From: Colius striatus
Lineage: Eukaryota; Chordata; Aves; Coliiformes; Coliidae
DNA length: 64,000 bases
Assembly (NCBI RefSeq): GCF_028858725.1
Contig: NC_084771.1
Span: 8,026,915 to 8,090,914, forward strand
Direction: 5' to 3'
Shown: positions 35,001 to 49,100 of the stretch, piece after piece
Numbering within the stretch: the stretch's first letter is position 1
Layout: each line of letters opens with the position of its first letter
The notes under the pieces: generated by a model
Database searches by the model: none
What the model saw: the letters and a program-made list of their open reading frames with translations, nothing else
What the model was told of the DNA's origin: nothing
Translations under genes and position numbers: made by a program

Positions 35001-38000
35001 AGAACACACAGGCCATCTCCTGCCCCACTCAGTCTCATTTACATCCACCCATTTCTGTATCTGCTCCTCCTGTCCTCCAACACAACAGCAGCATCTGACC
35101 AGCTCCCAGCCCAAGACGTGCATGTTGGCAACATCTCCCTGGGTGGAGGGGAAAACCATCAGCAGCAAGTGACCAACTGGCTCTGGAGGTGCAGCCCCAA
35201 AGTCACTCAGTGCAATTCCTGATTTTCTTCCTGTTTTGCAGCCAGATGAGTTGAGTGAACACAGCAATCAGACCAGAACAACTTTGAATGAAAGGAAATA
35301 ACTCTCCTGTGGGATGATTAGCAACACACCCTGTCCAGCAGATATCTGTGGAGCTTTGGCAAAACTGAGACCTGCTCCTTTTGGAATGAATGCCTTTTTA
35401 TGTCTTCCAGTAAATTGCACGTTCTGAGAAGCAGAGAGCTAAAGGAGCAGTAAAGTCTCAAGTCTGTTACCCATTGCCAGCAACGTCTGTGCTTCTAAAC
35501 CATCATCTTTTGAGTTATGGTGACAGGGGTCACGGGGCAGTCAGTACCCAGAGGTCCCAGCGGTGGAAACAGATCTGTCCCCAACTTTCTCTGAGCTTCC
35601 TGAAGGAGTGTTTATGAGATTTTGTTTCAAACTCACAGCTCTCAGGGTACACCCAGATATAAAGTACACCAGCACTCTTGTGTCTGTCTGTGCCTGGCTT
35701 CTGAGCAAACTGTCCACACATATCTGTGTGATTTGTGGCTGACACTTGCTCCCCAAAGATAATCCTACATGATGGAAATTGGCCTTTTTTGGCCATCTGA
35801 TTACTTCTGAGATAAAGGAGCTGTTTCTGTTGCATTTATGGTGAGACTTACAAGGAATTCATGTTACAGGCTATTTATTCAGATACTTGTGCTTAATTTG
35901 GCTGCTGCCTGGCAGCCTTCATAGCTGCTCTTCCAGGGCCTTTCCTCATGCTTTACACTCATGCAAGTCAAGTAGGATTACTGTATACCATGCACTTTGC
36001 ACCTCCATGAAAGGCAGCAGTCCCAAACACGGCAACCCAGTTAGAGACAATGACTTCTGCACAAGGGAGAGCATTTTGTGCCCATCCAATGCTAAACCCA
36101 ATTACTGATTTCTTCATTGTCTGCTGACTATTGAGCTCTTTCATTGCCTTCAAAAACTCAGGTTTCAGATTCTCATTCCTGTCTTTAAAGTTCTGTATTA
36201 CACACAATTAAGAGATTTAAACATAAAAGACTTAAAAAGCATCAAGCTGAAGTCTTCCAAACTCTCAGACTCACTGCAGGAATCACAAGCCATTAGTTCA
36301 GCTGAGGTCTTGGCTTGCTTCCCTATTTATTTAGCTCTGCTTGGATGCATTATTCCACGTTGTCTTTTCCTTCTCATTTTTTCCCACAACGTTTATTTTC
36401 TTCTAAGGCACAGCAGGATTCCACAGAACAGGATCACCCATGATTTAGCCTTTATTTTTGTCTTAGAGGCTGATATTTTGGAAGCAAATCCACAGGGTTA
36501 TGTCAGTGTGGGAATCAGCATGAGTACCTGCCACAAACCCTGCCAAGCACCAGCTCTCAGTACTTCTACACCTCTGCAACCACAGTGACTATTGTCAGTA
36601 ACAACAGATGGGTCCCAGGTCCTGCTTTACATGCCCCAGTGCTCTCTTTTGAAGAGAGGAAGAAGCAAATCCCAGTAGCAGTACAGGAAGCTGGGAATCC
36701 CTTAGGCTTCTCTCTGCAGGTTGTGGTGATAAGCACTGGCATTGACACCACCTGTGCACACTGAGCTGGGTGTGTGGGGAGGCAGGTAACACAACATCTG
36801 TAGTTTCAGCTGGAAGTGAAAGTCATTTTCTTCTGAAAACTACTGATGTGGCTTAAAAATCACCAAGCTAACACACTTCTGACAATTCCCCCATTGAACA
36901 GACACAGTCCTCCTGCATCCAGACTCTCTCCAGATCTTACCAGCTTCAGACTTGTCAGCTGCCAAGTGATAAACCCTGGAAGTCCTGAGCCCAACTTTCT
37001 CTCACCTTCAGAGCAGAATTTCCTTAAGCAGTAACCAAAATTTTCCTCTTTCTTTTGTGATGCCCTGGGTCACAGAAGCTACAGCTGCCCCAGCTCATGG
37101 GAAACTCTTCCACTCCCACTGGCACCAGTGCTTTCTCTGCTCTACTTGTCTCAAGCAATTTGCCCAAAATTTGCCATGAAAAACCCCTCTGAGGTGTTTG
37201 CAGAGGGGGGACTTTCATGAGAATTGAACCATCAAGTCTCCCCTGATCCTTTTCATGAGGAACATAAGGAGGAGCTTCAGGAGATGGACTGGGTTGTTCT
37301 AGCTCTTCTCATTCCTCACTTTGCCAACCCATCAGTGGCCACTGCAGGTGGGGTTGGCCAAGGCCTTGTGAAGGATCTATCTGCAGCCACTCTGCCTGGC
37401 CAGGCCATAGCACTGGGCTCAAATGGCCCCTCCAGAAAGGATGTGGTTTAAGAATAATTCCCAACCAGTAATAAAAATATCATGTTTATCTCCTTGGGAG
37501 TTCTACAGAACTGGGAGAGTTCAGTGGACAAAGCACCAAGTGGAGGAGCTGCTTGGCAGGAGACAACTTCAGGCTGAAGCTCCCAACAGGACTTTCACAG
37601 CACTGAAGTCAGCCCTATTTCAACTGCCATTTTATCCATGTCTGTTACAGACTTCTGAAAGCCCAAGTGGTGCAGTAGCCACACACTAAAAAGGAGGAGA
37701 GCTGAAACAACTGAAAGAGAGGATAAGTATGAACAAAGTGCCCTTTTTATTTAATAAGTGCTTATGCTGCCTACACACCTTTTCTCAGAGTTACAGCATT
37801 GCTGTTACAGTGAGAAGCAAAAGAACAGTAACAGCTCTTGCAAGAACCTGCAACACTGCACGTGAGCTGCAGCAGGAGAGAGGCTGGAGAGGTGATAATG
37901 CAAATGTGAAAAGGCAAAAGCTTGAGGAAGCAGAAAAGTGCTGATGCACTCACCTCTGTCTCCTTGCTTGCTTCTTCAGCTGAGCCTGTGCTTACAGGAA

Positions 38001-41000
38001 AAGGAAGAATTTCCACAGGTCTGCACTCATGTTAGTGCTGTAGCAGTGAGCACTGAAGAGGTGAAACTAGATGATTAGGCCACTCCAAGAACAAGTGTCA
38101 GGAAACTGGAATCCCCTGGGCTGAACTCTTGATCAGAGGGCTGCAGAGACCCTCCTCCACCAGAGCCAGGCACTACCAGAGCAGTGGAGTGGAGGCATGC
38201 AGGTCCACTGAAGAAAGGACACAGGTAAGAGGTTTTTCCATGGAGACCAGAGCTGAGGGTGTGCTGGAGGCTCTGCACAGCTGAGGAGGAGTATATTTTG
38301 GCCAGGACTAATTGAGATATGAACAACTGTATCCTTCCCCTTTTCTGAATCCCAAGTGATCTGGTCAACCCCTCTTTCCCCTCTCTTCCAAGGTATGCAA
38401 CTACCAGCAATTCCTCCTGCTTTGCAAGACCCACCCTTTCTGCCTTTTCTTAACCAAGGCAACTATATAAACCTGTGATTGCTCACAGGGAGCTGCTGTG
38501 TTCCATTTGGAGGCTGTGTTCAATGTGAAAACCCGTGATATTTGGTGTCCCTTTGAGAGGGAAGCATAGTGAGAGCTTGGCACGAGGCAGTCCTGCCTGG
38601 GCAGTCATTTTTCCCCAGCTAGCTGCAGGATTTGCTCCTTCCATGTGCCACTCAGTGACTGCTGGCAGGTGGCTGGGTGCTCAACCTGCCTGTGCTTAGT
38701 TACACTATTGATTGCCAAAACACTTAATGAGAACACAAAGAATTCTTGGCCATGAGGGTCAATCACCAGGTTTTCAGCCTTTAAACAATCTAAGCATTGA
38801 ATAGAACTCCCTTAGGACAACTAGGGTTCCAAAGCTATTTTGCAGAGCTGCCAGGGAGGTTGCTCAGAGTGTCTGAAGTTTGACAATGGAGTAATTAGGC
38901 TGTCCTCTTAATTAACTGGTTTTCTAAGTTGTTTTTGTCCATCCATGTGGTCCCACTAGGAAACAGCTTACTAATGCCTGTCATCTGTCCAAACAAAATA
39001 CATCTCCTGAGAAGCAAATTGCATAGAGTAGCGCAGAAGTTGCTTCCTCCTTTCATTCCTTTGGGCAACAGTAACACTTTTAAAAAGCTCCTGGGAGCTG
39101 TTGTTAAAGGAGTAACACGTTTTATTCTGTCAGCTAACTTTCCCCTACTCCAGCTGAAGATACCCAGCCTTCAGCACAGGTGTCTGGCTAATGCTGAAGG
39201 CAGTACCAGGGATTCACCTTGGACTTTTTCCAGCTCCCTTGGTGGCAGAAGGGCCGCCCCATGTGATGAGCACACATACACTGGTCTGGGTGGAGGTGTA
39301 TTGTGGCACCAGCACTGTGGCTGATGGTGGGTTCTCAGCTCAGCTGCTGGGTGAGCTACCAGAGACCCAAGCCAGAAATTCTCCCAATGCAATCCCAAAT
39401 ACTCCTTTAGGCTTTTCCCATGAGTATGTGTTTACCTCCCACCACTGCAACGAGCTTTTGGTCTGCTTTCTTTTGCCACAGAGCTGTAAGGGTTGGAGAA
39501 TACACTTGCTCCAGGTAAAAATGCATTTGATGAGACATGAGACAACATCACTTCTGCTTGTCAGTGACCTACAAGTCCTGGTCTGGTGCCTCATTCTGGA
39601 AATGGCATTGGTGTGGTGTGTCACCCATCCTAAATTAAGAGCAAGTCTATTTCCCAGTGCTATTAGAAAAGGTGAAACTCATTCTACTAACCCATTTGCA
39701 GCTTCTCCAGACCTCAGGCACTGTTTTCAGTCCATGACTGAATTTTCAGTCCCAGAGGTTCCTCATGCTTTACTCAACAATAATTTGCTGTTCCAGCTTA
39801 CAAGCCTGAGTAAAACTGTTTTCTTAAAACAACAAACCAAGCAAACCAAGCCCCAGAGAGCTGGAAAACACCCACCAGAACCTAAAGAAAGTCTCAAACC
39901 TCAGACCAAGGTAACCTTGGAAAACAACCAGTGGCAAGCTGAAACACACACTTGCAAATGTTCTATTTTAAAGTCCTCCTAGTCACTGGAAAATAGTTTC
40001 TGTAGTGTAGTCTCTGTTTCCCCCAGGAGAAGGTAAAAATTAGACTGGTATTCAGGGAAAGAATCACAAGTGTTTGTGGAGGACGTGATCCCCAAAGCTA
40101 GGCTGGGGCAACAGCACGTGTGTATCCTCCAGGGTCTCAATGACAGCAGAGAACAGTTTTCCTGGGAAATCTGTGTTGAACCCACTCCAGACAGTAGCAG
40201 CAGCCACGTGTCTGTGTGACCACGTGCTCTCAGCTCCTGGGTTTGCTGGCTGGTGGATACTCAGCAGTGCTAGCAGATACCAGCTCTGTGCTGCTCCCAG
40301 AGATGCTGAGGCTGCCAACAGTTTTTCAACACCAGGTCAAGAAGTCGATTTTCTCTTGACTCTGGATATAACAACAGAGAGCTGCAAGTGGACCAGAGCT
40401 GTGTAGCAGCCTCCTTATGTCTGAGGCAACCTGTTGTGAGGCTACAACCAAAGCAAAGAACCAACCAGGCAGACTGAGGAGCAGGGGCAGAGCAGGGCCT
40501 GGGGGAGCACAAAGCTGAGCTGCATCCCTGACAGACATGAGGACAGCAGCGTGCTCCCACTTCTGGGGACTGAAGCCAGTCTCATTTCCAGTATGACTCA
40601 AACGACAGATATCCTCAGATCACCCCTCACCACTGCCAGTGGTGGTGTGGGATGCTGAGTCCATCTTTGGTGTAGTTTCATCTACAGGGAAAGTTCAATT
40701 TCTGGCAACATTATTGCACAAATGCTAACAAAATATCCCAGACTTTCTAAAGTGAAGCAAGGGTTGCTCCCAGTGACACAGCTCACTCCCATTTTCCCCC
40801 TGCTTGGGAGGGCTGGGACTTGAGCAACTCTTCCAGGCATTTACGTATCCAAAAGGCACCTCAGTGCTGCTCTCATGCTTTGGCTTGTTGTTGGGAGTAG
40901 CAATAAACACAGGCTGCATGCAGGATGCAGCTCCAAATTTGACAACACAGTTCCTGTCTAAAGACCACAGAAATGAGCTCACCCTCTGTCTTCTGTGGGC

Positions 41001-43053
41001 AGCTGTGGGTTTCTGCCTTCTCACGTGCTTCACACAGTGTATTTGTGTGTTCTCAGGTGTGAGGGACTAGAAGGGAAACAAAAACCTCAGAAGACTTTTA
41101 GTCAGATGATTTAAGAGAAGAAGGAAATCCGAGGAAAGTAAAACTTTGTGTACTTGTATCTTGGCCTAAGGTTGAAAAATAGACTGCCTTAATCACACAC
41201 AGCATCCAGAATAACTTCTTGCTGCTGATTAACATCCTGGCCATTTCCATCCCTGCAGAAGCTGGTAAAACCTCACCATATATTGTTTCTGTCATGTGCA
41301 TCTCAACCCAAAAAACCAAAGCAACTGGCCCTGTTTGTGAGTACAGTATGAGGCTCTGCAAGTAAGGCTATAAATTCTTACATAGTAGGTACGAAGAAAC
41401 ACCAAGAAAGTAAGAAGTAGAGAGCACAGGATATGAATAAATGATAATGTAGGTAAATGGAGGCAAGTAACAAAGGGACACTTAACAAGCAAACATGCCA
41501 TTTACAGCAGGAAGAGCTTCGGCTGTGCATCAAGGAAGGGGAGGAATGGTCATTAGATGGAGACATTAAAATCCAATCAAGACAAAATACTGGACAAATA
41601 ATTGCAATGAAAAAAGGCTGCTGCACTGATGGGATACAGTCAGACCTTTTAAACTCAGATATACTTCATTTTGTGATTCAATTAGCTAAGTTACAATATG
41701 ATGCCTTGGGAACAGAATAATGCAAGAGGGCAGAACGCATCATGGGACACGTGGAAGTACCAGCTCTGGAGCAGATATCAAGATTGCCTCTAGTGCTCCT
41801 CCAAAGGCAGAGCAAAGATCACATTTAGTTTTTGGCACTGATAAGAAAACACTATATGCACAGCTTCGTGCTGCATGGACTGTGAGGACTGACTGTGATG
41901 AGACAGATTGGTCAGGAGCATGGTGAGTGGGCCTTGGGTGGGGAAGGTGGAGGAGTTCAGCACAAAGCTGTGATGCCAGGGCTGGGGAAGTTCTGGGTGC
42001 TGGGGAAAGTCCCACTCTCTGAGCTAAGTGATGCCAGTGCAGGAATGCTGTGACTCAAAGGACAGTGCTTTCCCAGACTGAATTGAACAGAATTTCTGGA
42101 GGAGGCTGAGGCAGCTACTGCTGGGAGCCCCCAACCAGAATGACAGACCCTGTGTGAAACCATGTTTGAACAAAGAAAAGGCACAAAGGGTTTTTCATCC
42201 CAGAGCACAAACGTGTGCACCTGTGAGGGAGGGAGTTGTGCAGGCAGGGTCATGGCTCTGCAGGATGAGAACCCAGAAGTGATTGACTTGGGCTGCTTCA
42301 GGCTTTCCTCCTGCATTACTCCTTTAGGAGAGTTGATAGCTGAGAACTTGAAAACCCACCTCTAAAACTTCAGCCATGGGTAACTGTAGGGAATTTCCTT
42401 CCCAGCTACTTTGCTTGGTTGAGGGGCATTTCATAAAATGCTGCTGCCAGTGTTGTCTCAAGCTTGGAAATGTGAGTGAAGGAGGAACCCAAACCCAAGT
42501 GAGGTTTGCAGTAATCTTTTTGTACCCAGTTCTTCTCTCCAGTTTCAGGAATCACCACTGTTTCTTTATGCATTCTATCTATAACCTTGGTACCTACACA
42601 ATACCTTAGAGGAAAGGGATTATGCCATCAACTTTTTCAGTGTTTCCCTGTAAGGAGATCTTTTCTGTCAGCTGTGAAGCAGGGGCTGATGAGATCCGGG
42701 AAGCCACTCACAGGATGTCTTTTTGCTGGACTCGCTGTCCTCAAGGAATAAACACTACATTAGTACTGCTTTATCCCAGCATTTGCTCTCATTAAAAGTG
42801 AATTTCCTTTTCTAAAGTGAAGACAGAGAATAAAGGCAATAACACGAGGGAGATGATTATTTGCTTTGTCCACGAGCTGTTTGGAAAGGTGGAAAGTGGA
42901 AACTTGTGTTCTTGAGAGAGCTGCAGAATTCACCTGGGTCACACAATCCACACCTGCCCCTTCCTGTTCTCATCAAGTGGCCAGCACAAAACATCCCCTC
43001 TGTAGTGAATATCTTGGAAGATTCTTGTCTGTGTGCAAATGAGGGAGGAGATG
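32038..43053. other. Long non-coding interval
   Basis: About 11 kb of AT-leaning intergenic sequence without a recognisable exon, RNA gene or CR1 copy. The longest open frame is 263 codons at 39191-39982 on the plus strand. It has no recognisable domain, no coding-like composition shift and no splice or start context that persuades me. Other frames are shorter. Confidence 0.55.
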
Positions 43054-43140
43054 ATCACAGACTGGGTTGGAAGAGACCTTGAAAGCTCATCCAGTCCAAT
43101 CCCCCTGCCAGAGCAGGACCAGCTAGAGCAGGTCACACAG
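43054..43140 (-). mobile_element. CR1 LINE 3'-end fragment
   Basis: Reverse-complement CR1 3' end: 'atcacagactgggttggaagagacc', then 'ttgaaagctcatccagtccaa', then 'tccccctgccagagcaggaccagctagagcaggtcacacagga'. Same subfamily variant as the pieces at 14114 and 17588. Confidence 0.82.
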
Positions 43141-46100
43141 GAGTAGACAAATGCTTAATCACCTAAGAGTTAGGACTGGTTATGTAGGAGCAAGTTGCTG
43201 AGTTATTTTCAAAGAAAACTGCCATCCTACAAGTTCCTGGAAACCTTTGTGACTGTTAAGAACCCCTCTCAAAAGTGCAAGCTATCCAGATGATGTCATC
43301 TGTCTGCATTTCCTCAACAGCAACGTTCTGCTCAGCACCTTGTAAAGGAAAAGGAACAGGAATAGGACTGATTTCAGCATCAACCAGAGGGAGGGGCTGT
43401 CGAAGCAAAGGGCAGCTTTCATGGTGCCTCTTGGGAGCACTTTGGGGTGCACACAACTGGAGAGGGGACAGGGATTAGATGGCAAGGGAAAAGTGCTGGA
43501 ACCCCTCGGTGGTCAAAGGTTAAGTCCTTTGCACAGAAGGAAAAGGAACTTTTCTTGCCTGTTGCTGAACATTAATGGAATTCAATTGTATTTTAGCTGC
43601 TGAGGGAAAAGAAATAGAAGAGCACTTGTAATGGAGGTGCAGAACTGGCCAAAGGCCTGCAAACAAAGGTGCAGTGTGAAATCAACTGCTGATGGAAAAA
43701 TACTGGCAACCATCTCATGGCACTGCAGAAATCAGCTGGGGCTGGTGCATTCCCTGTGCTCCTGGTAAGGGGGACACTGGTGGGCTGAAAGAAGAGAGCT
43801 GAAGCCATTGCTCATCAGGAGTGATTCCTGATACAGGTACAGATTAACTGAGGGGAGCTGGTTATGGATTTCACCATGGCCCATTCCATCTCCCCACTGG
43901 CTCTGCAGAGCCTGCCAGCCCCAGGTGAAGTGGGGCCCCAAGCCCCCACCTCAGCCTTCCTGCCTGCCCTCTGCTTTGATTGCTGCTTTCAGGGAGTCAG
44001 TGGCCCAGGGGAAGCCCTGTGCGGGAATGGGTGGTGCCCTGGACAAACAGAGGCCTTTGCCTTATCTTTCTGCAAGTTGTGATGCAATGTCAAGCTGCTG
44101 AGAAAGCCTGTAGCTTCTCTGCACAGTTTATGCTCTTGCAGCTGATGGTTCTGTTGAAACATCTCAGTGTGCAGACAAACCAAGCAGGAGTGACACAAAC
44201 AGCACTTGTAAAAACCGTGGAGAGCCTCTGGCAAGAGCTCCCTCATCTTGAGGGCAGGCAAACTCAAAACTAAGCATTGCTACACCTAAAGCACTAATTG
44301 TATTCATCACCAACCACTCAAATCCCTCTTTTCAGGGACTTTCCTGGCTCTGGCAGCTGCCCTCTCACCAGTACCTCAGTGCAAGCCCAGGACTGAGCAG
44401 TCAGGAGGGCACAGAGCTGCCTTCCCTGCGTGCTCCCCAGTTCCTTCACAGTGCTGGGGTTTCCAGCTGCTTCACCTTCCCACAGCTCTCCATCCCTCAG
44501 AGGAGCAGGGAGAGGAGCAGTGTGCTGCTGGCAGAGCTGCTGCTGGGCTGACAGCAAACTCTCCCTGTTGGTCAGAAACCAATGCAGCCTCCCTGCCTCT
44601 AATTCCCTGATTCCTTGCTTTCATGTCCAGACCCCAGGCATGAGCTCAGCATCCCCAACAAGCCTGGGAACTGTGCCATGTGTCTGTGAACACATCAGTT
44701 GGCTTTTCTCCACCATGCCTGGGGGAGTCTTGCTCCGCTCTCCCACTGCACCAAGACCTCATGAAGAGACTCCCTTGCCCTCAAACACAGAGAACTTGGC
44801 TCACCCAACATCATGCCTGGAGAACAACAGATTATATGCCAACGTAATCAGCTTCAAAAGTGAGTATCCCAGGCAACACCAACACAAACACTCACTGGGG
44901 ATAGCCCATGCCAGCTAGATATAGTGCTGCTTTTCATGCCAGAGAATATCCTTTCTTTGCTCAGAATAAAATCACTTCTTTACTCATGGATAGTCTGGGT
45001 GACTCCTGCGACAGCCAGACCAGCCCAGGACTTCACCCTGTAATCTGCTCCATCTCCAAGCCTGTATTTGAGGAAGTGTCTGGGACTCCTCTTCCACACA
45101 GGGCATCAGTTTTTCCAGACAGCTGAAAGTTAATAACTACCATGATTCAAGCAAGTCATTCTTGAGAAACCTGCTCTGGAGATGTTGCCTAGCCAAACAA
45201 ATCCTGTCAGCATAGCCCCGTGCTCTGACGTGCTACTGAACACACCACACCGTATATAACAACCAGGAAGCAATCCAGGGGAAACGGCACCTTTTGGCTC
45301 TGCTGCCGACCACAGACAGAACACAGTGATGCAGAGAACTATTCCTGCCTGCTTCTTCCAGCAAATGTAAGTAATTTTGCCTTTAAACTCAGTAGAAGCT
45401 AATATCACTTCATTACAGTCAGGATCTTCAGTGGTAATCTGGGTTTCAAATCTGTTCTCCTCTTCTCTATATTCTTTGACACAATTCCAGAAGGAGACTT
45501 GAAGGATTTTTAAGAGCAGGAGATATTTTTGTGTACCTCTCAGACTGGAATGGCATCCCAATGACAAGTTACTATTAACTGGGATTTATAAAGTGTCTCA
45601 GGAGAGAAATGCCTGTGGGGATAAAGAAGTAGCACTGCTGGAGGAGCAAAGGGCCAGCTCAGGAAAAGCTCCCCTGGACTTGAACTGTGGTTTCATCTCA
45701 ATAGGGACTAAACTAAAACTGTCTGAAGTGTCACTGTCCATGTGCAGCCATCAGGCAGGTGACCTGAAAGATGTAAAGAGAGAGATTAATTGGCTCAGGT
45801 TGCTGTCTTCATCCATTCTGGCAAGATGTTCCTGTTCCCACCAGCCCCATCCCAGGTGTGGTCTGCCCAGGCTGGGCAGAGAAAAGGCAGCTGCCTCCCT
45901 GCCTCTGTGCAGGCAGAGGGAAGGGTCTGCTGATGGAGAGAACCTGCTCTCCACTCCTCAAGGCTTTCTGCAGGCTGGCAGGACTTCCCACATGGAGGAG
46001 AGCTGCTGGCTTGGCTGTGGAGAAGGATGCTGGAAGTAGAAACTCAGGAGAGCCATGCTAGCAGCCACCTTCTCCAAACAAGGAGCCTGTGGCTTCAGAC

Positions 46101-49100
46101 ACCAGCTTGTGCACTCTTCATACATCTGTTCTTTATCCAGTGACTCCTTGATCTTAAATAGGTAAAGGCTGTGTCTGATCAGTGACGTGCCCAGGAGGAT
46201 CTCTGGCACTGAGCTCAGGTAGAACAAGGGCCATACTCTCAACCCATCCCACCTGTGGGCAGCTGTGAAGAAATGAGATCCAGCACCTGGAGACATCTCC
46301 CATTTCTGCATAATTTAGAGCAGATGTATGCAAACAGCACTTGGAACCAGTACTGGAAACTGAGATGCCCTTTTCCCTAACAGACATCTGCAAGTACCTG
46401 TGTTGTGATCCATGAGCCTCTTTCCTGGTCCCTGCCCCTTGGCTCAGGGTGTCAGCTGTTTTCCTACACTGTGCCCAGATTCCTTAGGTGGTAGGAAAAG
46501 CATCCCCACCTCAGCACAACCTGTAACCTGCTGCTTGGGACACCCATGAGAGATAAACATCTAAATCCCCTGCAGCGAAGGAGGAACTCAAACCTTGCTG
46601 TGCTACATTCTGGATGAGAGTTTTAATCACTAAGTCACAGTGTGAACAGGGGTGGAGGGAGGCAGGAAGGTGCCATAGCAATGACCCTGTCTCCTGGGGC
46701 AGTTGGGGCTTGAAAGGAAGGACACAAAGAGCAGGAAGGCATCTCCCATCCAGAAACTGCAGTTCCTTCCCAAAGTACACTGTGGCATGACGTAAAGTGC
46801 TGTCAGCGTTATGCAAGAGGCTGAAGTTTTCAAGAAGAGAAGTTATGAGGAGCACACCAAGCTCCTGAATGTCTGGACTGGCTGCTCCTGGGCACCTCCT
46901 CCAGCTGTACCTGCTGCACAGCATCCTTTGCTAATGCTCATCATGACAAGAGCCTGTGAGCTCATCACATCTTGGGGTGTGGGACAGGACTCAGTTCCCA
47001 GAAGCTCAGAGTTAAAACGCTCCCCACGGACAAGATAAAGTTCTGCTGTAAATCCAGCCATTGGTGTCTTGTTCCTTAAGCCAATGAACTTTGCTCACTC
47101 ATTCAGCTGCAAATCTGCATCGATTTTTCTACCAATCCTCATCTGGGATTTCCAGGCTCAAACTTAGCTGCAGTCCTGTGGGCAGGTACATTCATCTTCA
47201 GCACACAGCAGCCTGGGACAGGTTACACACACTTTCCAGCACATGACAATTCACAACAGTAATCAAAGATATTTATCAAGGCATAACATTTGTCTCCTCA
47301 AAAATATACTTGATGAAAATACACACAGCAATAGGCTGTAATAGCAAAAGAGAAATGACTGGGGATTCTTAATGTACCTTTCCAAAGCAGCAGCAGCTTG
47401 CTTAAGTAACAAGATAAATCAGTATTCAACTGTTCATGTCACAGTTGGGTTCTCCTCCACTTCTACTGAGAGATTTGTAGGAGCTTTCACACTGTTTTGT
47501 TCCAATAGATCTGAATTCAATTGATGCTCTGTATCTAAACAAATAAACCAGTGCTCAGACATCAGTGCTGACAGTGGATTTATGGAGTGTTTCCTCCTTA
47601 CCTGTCCATCACTTCTTCACTGCACTTTATCTTGTGCCTTGCTCTTTCCAATAACATTCCGACATGTTTATGCCATTCTTTATACCAGCCTTCATCATCT
47701 AACCCTCACTCCAGTTATTTTGCTTTGGAGATCCTAGGAAACTAATGATTTAACCAAATGCACCTTTTCCTGGGGTTTGTAGCCTCATCCCCCACAGGGA
47801 CAGGTCCCACTTTCACCCTTTGGATGCAATATTACACAAATCATGCTAATACCTAAAACCACCCAGGCACTTTACAAACTTCACTCCTGCTTAAGATATC
47901 AGTGTGTAAATACAAGCTCAGATCCTGAGCTGTGAGTCATCTCCAGCCAATTCTCTCTGACATGCAAAGCTGTAGTTGGTGATGGCTGCTTTGCATGTAT
48001 AGGAAGTGAGTAAAGCCTTGGGATGCAGCCCTGATTTGTGTCCTTACTCCAGCACGTTGATATAAAACGACTGTAAGGATGATTTGTCAGGCAAACTCAA
48101 TCCCATCGATGCAAAATACTTCGCTTGAAGCCACTCACTGAGATGTGAAGGAATCCCAGGCAGAAGTGCATCAGCCAGGTACCTCTTTCCACTGAATTCA
48201 GAGCAAAGGTAGTGTTCACAACCTTGAAAAGCTAATGGCCAGACCAGGAAGGGCTCTCACTGGCAGCCTATGGGAACTGGCTGTTTCCATAAATATCACT
48301 GTTTCAAACGTTGCCTAAGCACAGCAGTTGCCATTCTGGGTGGCTGGTTCTGTCAGACAGCGTTAGCCAACAGCTGGAGGGATGCAGTTTTTCCTCTTGC
48401 TTGTGCATCTTGGTGAACTCAGGTTTGTATCAGGCCTGTCAAGAGAGAAACTGAACCCCAAAGCACAGCATTGCTGCAGAAGGTTGCAGGCAATCAGTGG
48501 TGGGTAAGTATGGAAGGACTCCAGGGACCCAGAAGCACCAGGAGCAATGGACGTGGTCCTCCTCCAAGTACCTTCATCCCAAGGCTCCTTTATGTACCTT
48601 CCCACAAGCCTAGAAACTGTCCCTCAAATTACAGGTCAGATCTCACAACTGATTCATAAACATCCAATTGGATGCATTGCAAGATCCAACTGAAAAACAT
48701 ACTGGAAATACAACAGCATAGCTGTCTCAAGGGAAATTAGAGATGGAGCTAATCACAGCTCTGCTAGTCCCAAAGGGAAAGATGCTGGTGGTTGCCAGCA
48801 AGGACCCAATCAGCAGAACAGCAACTTGGTCATAGGCTTTGTTAATGGTACTTAGAAACTTAAGCAGTACATTGTAGTTAGCAGTAATGCTTTAAATGGC
48901 TCTTGGCTTTTAGTTTACTCCCAAAGCAACACAGACATAAAGTCAGGACATTAAAGAAACAGTTTGAACAGTGCCCTAGCTGAGATTAGGCACCAGCTGC
49001 ACCAGCTTCCAGTTGGAATCTTCACTCCTGGTCTCAGAGCTGAAAGCTCCCAGGCACAGGGAGCTGCAGTGGCTCAAGGATGCTGCCACCAGCCACACAG

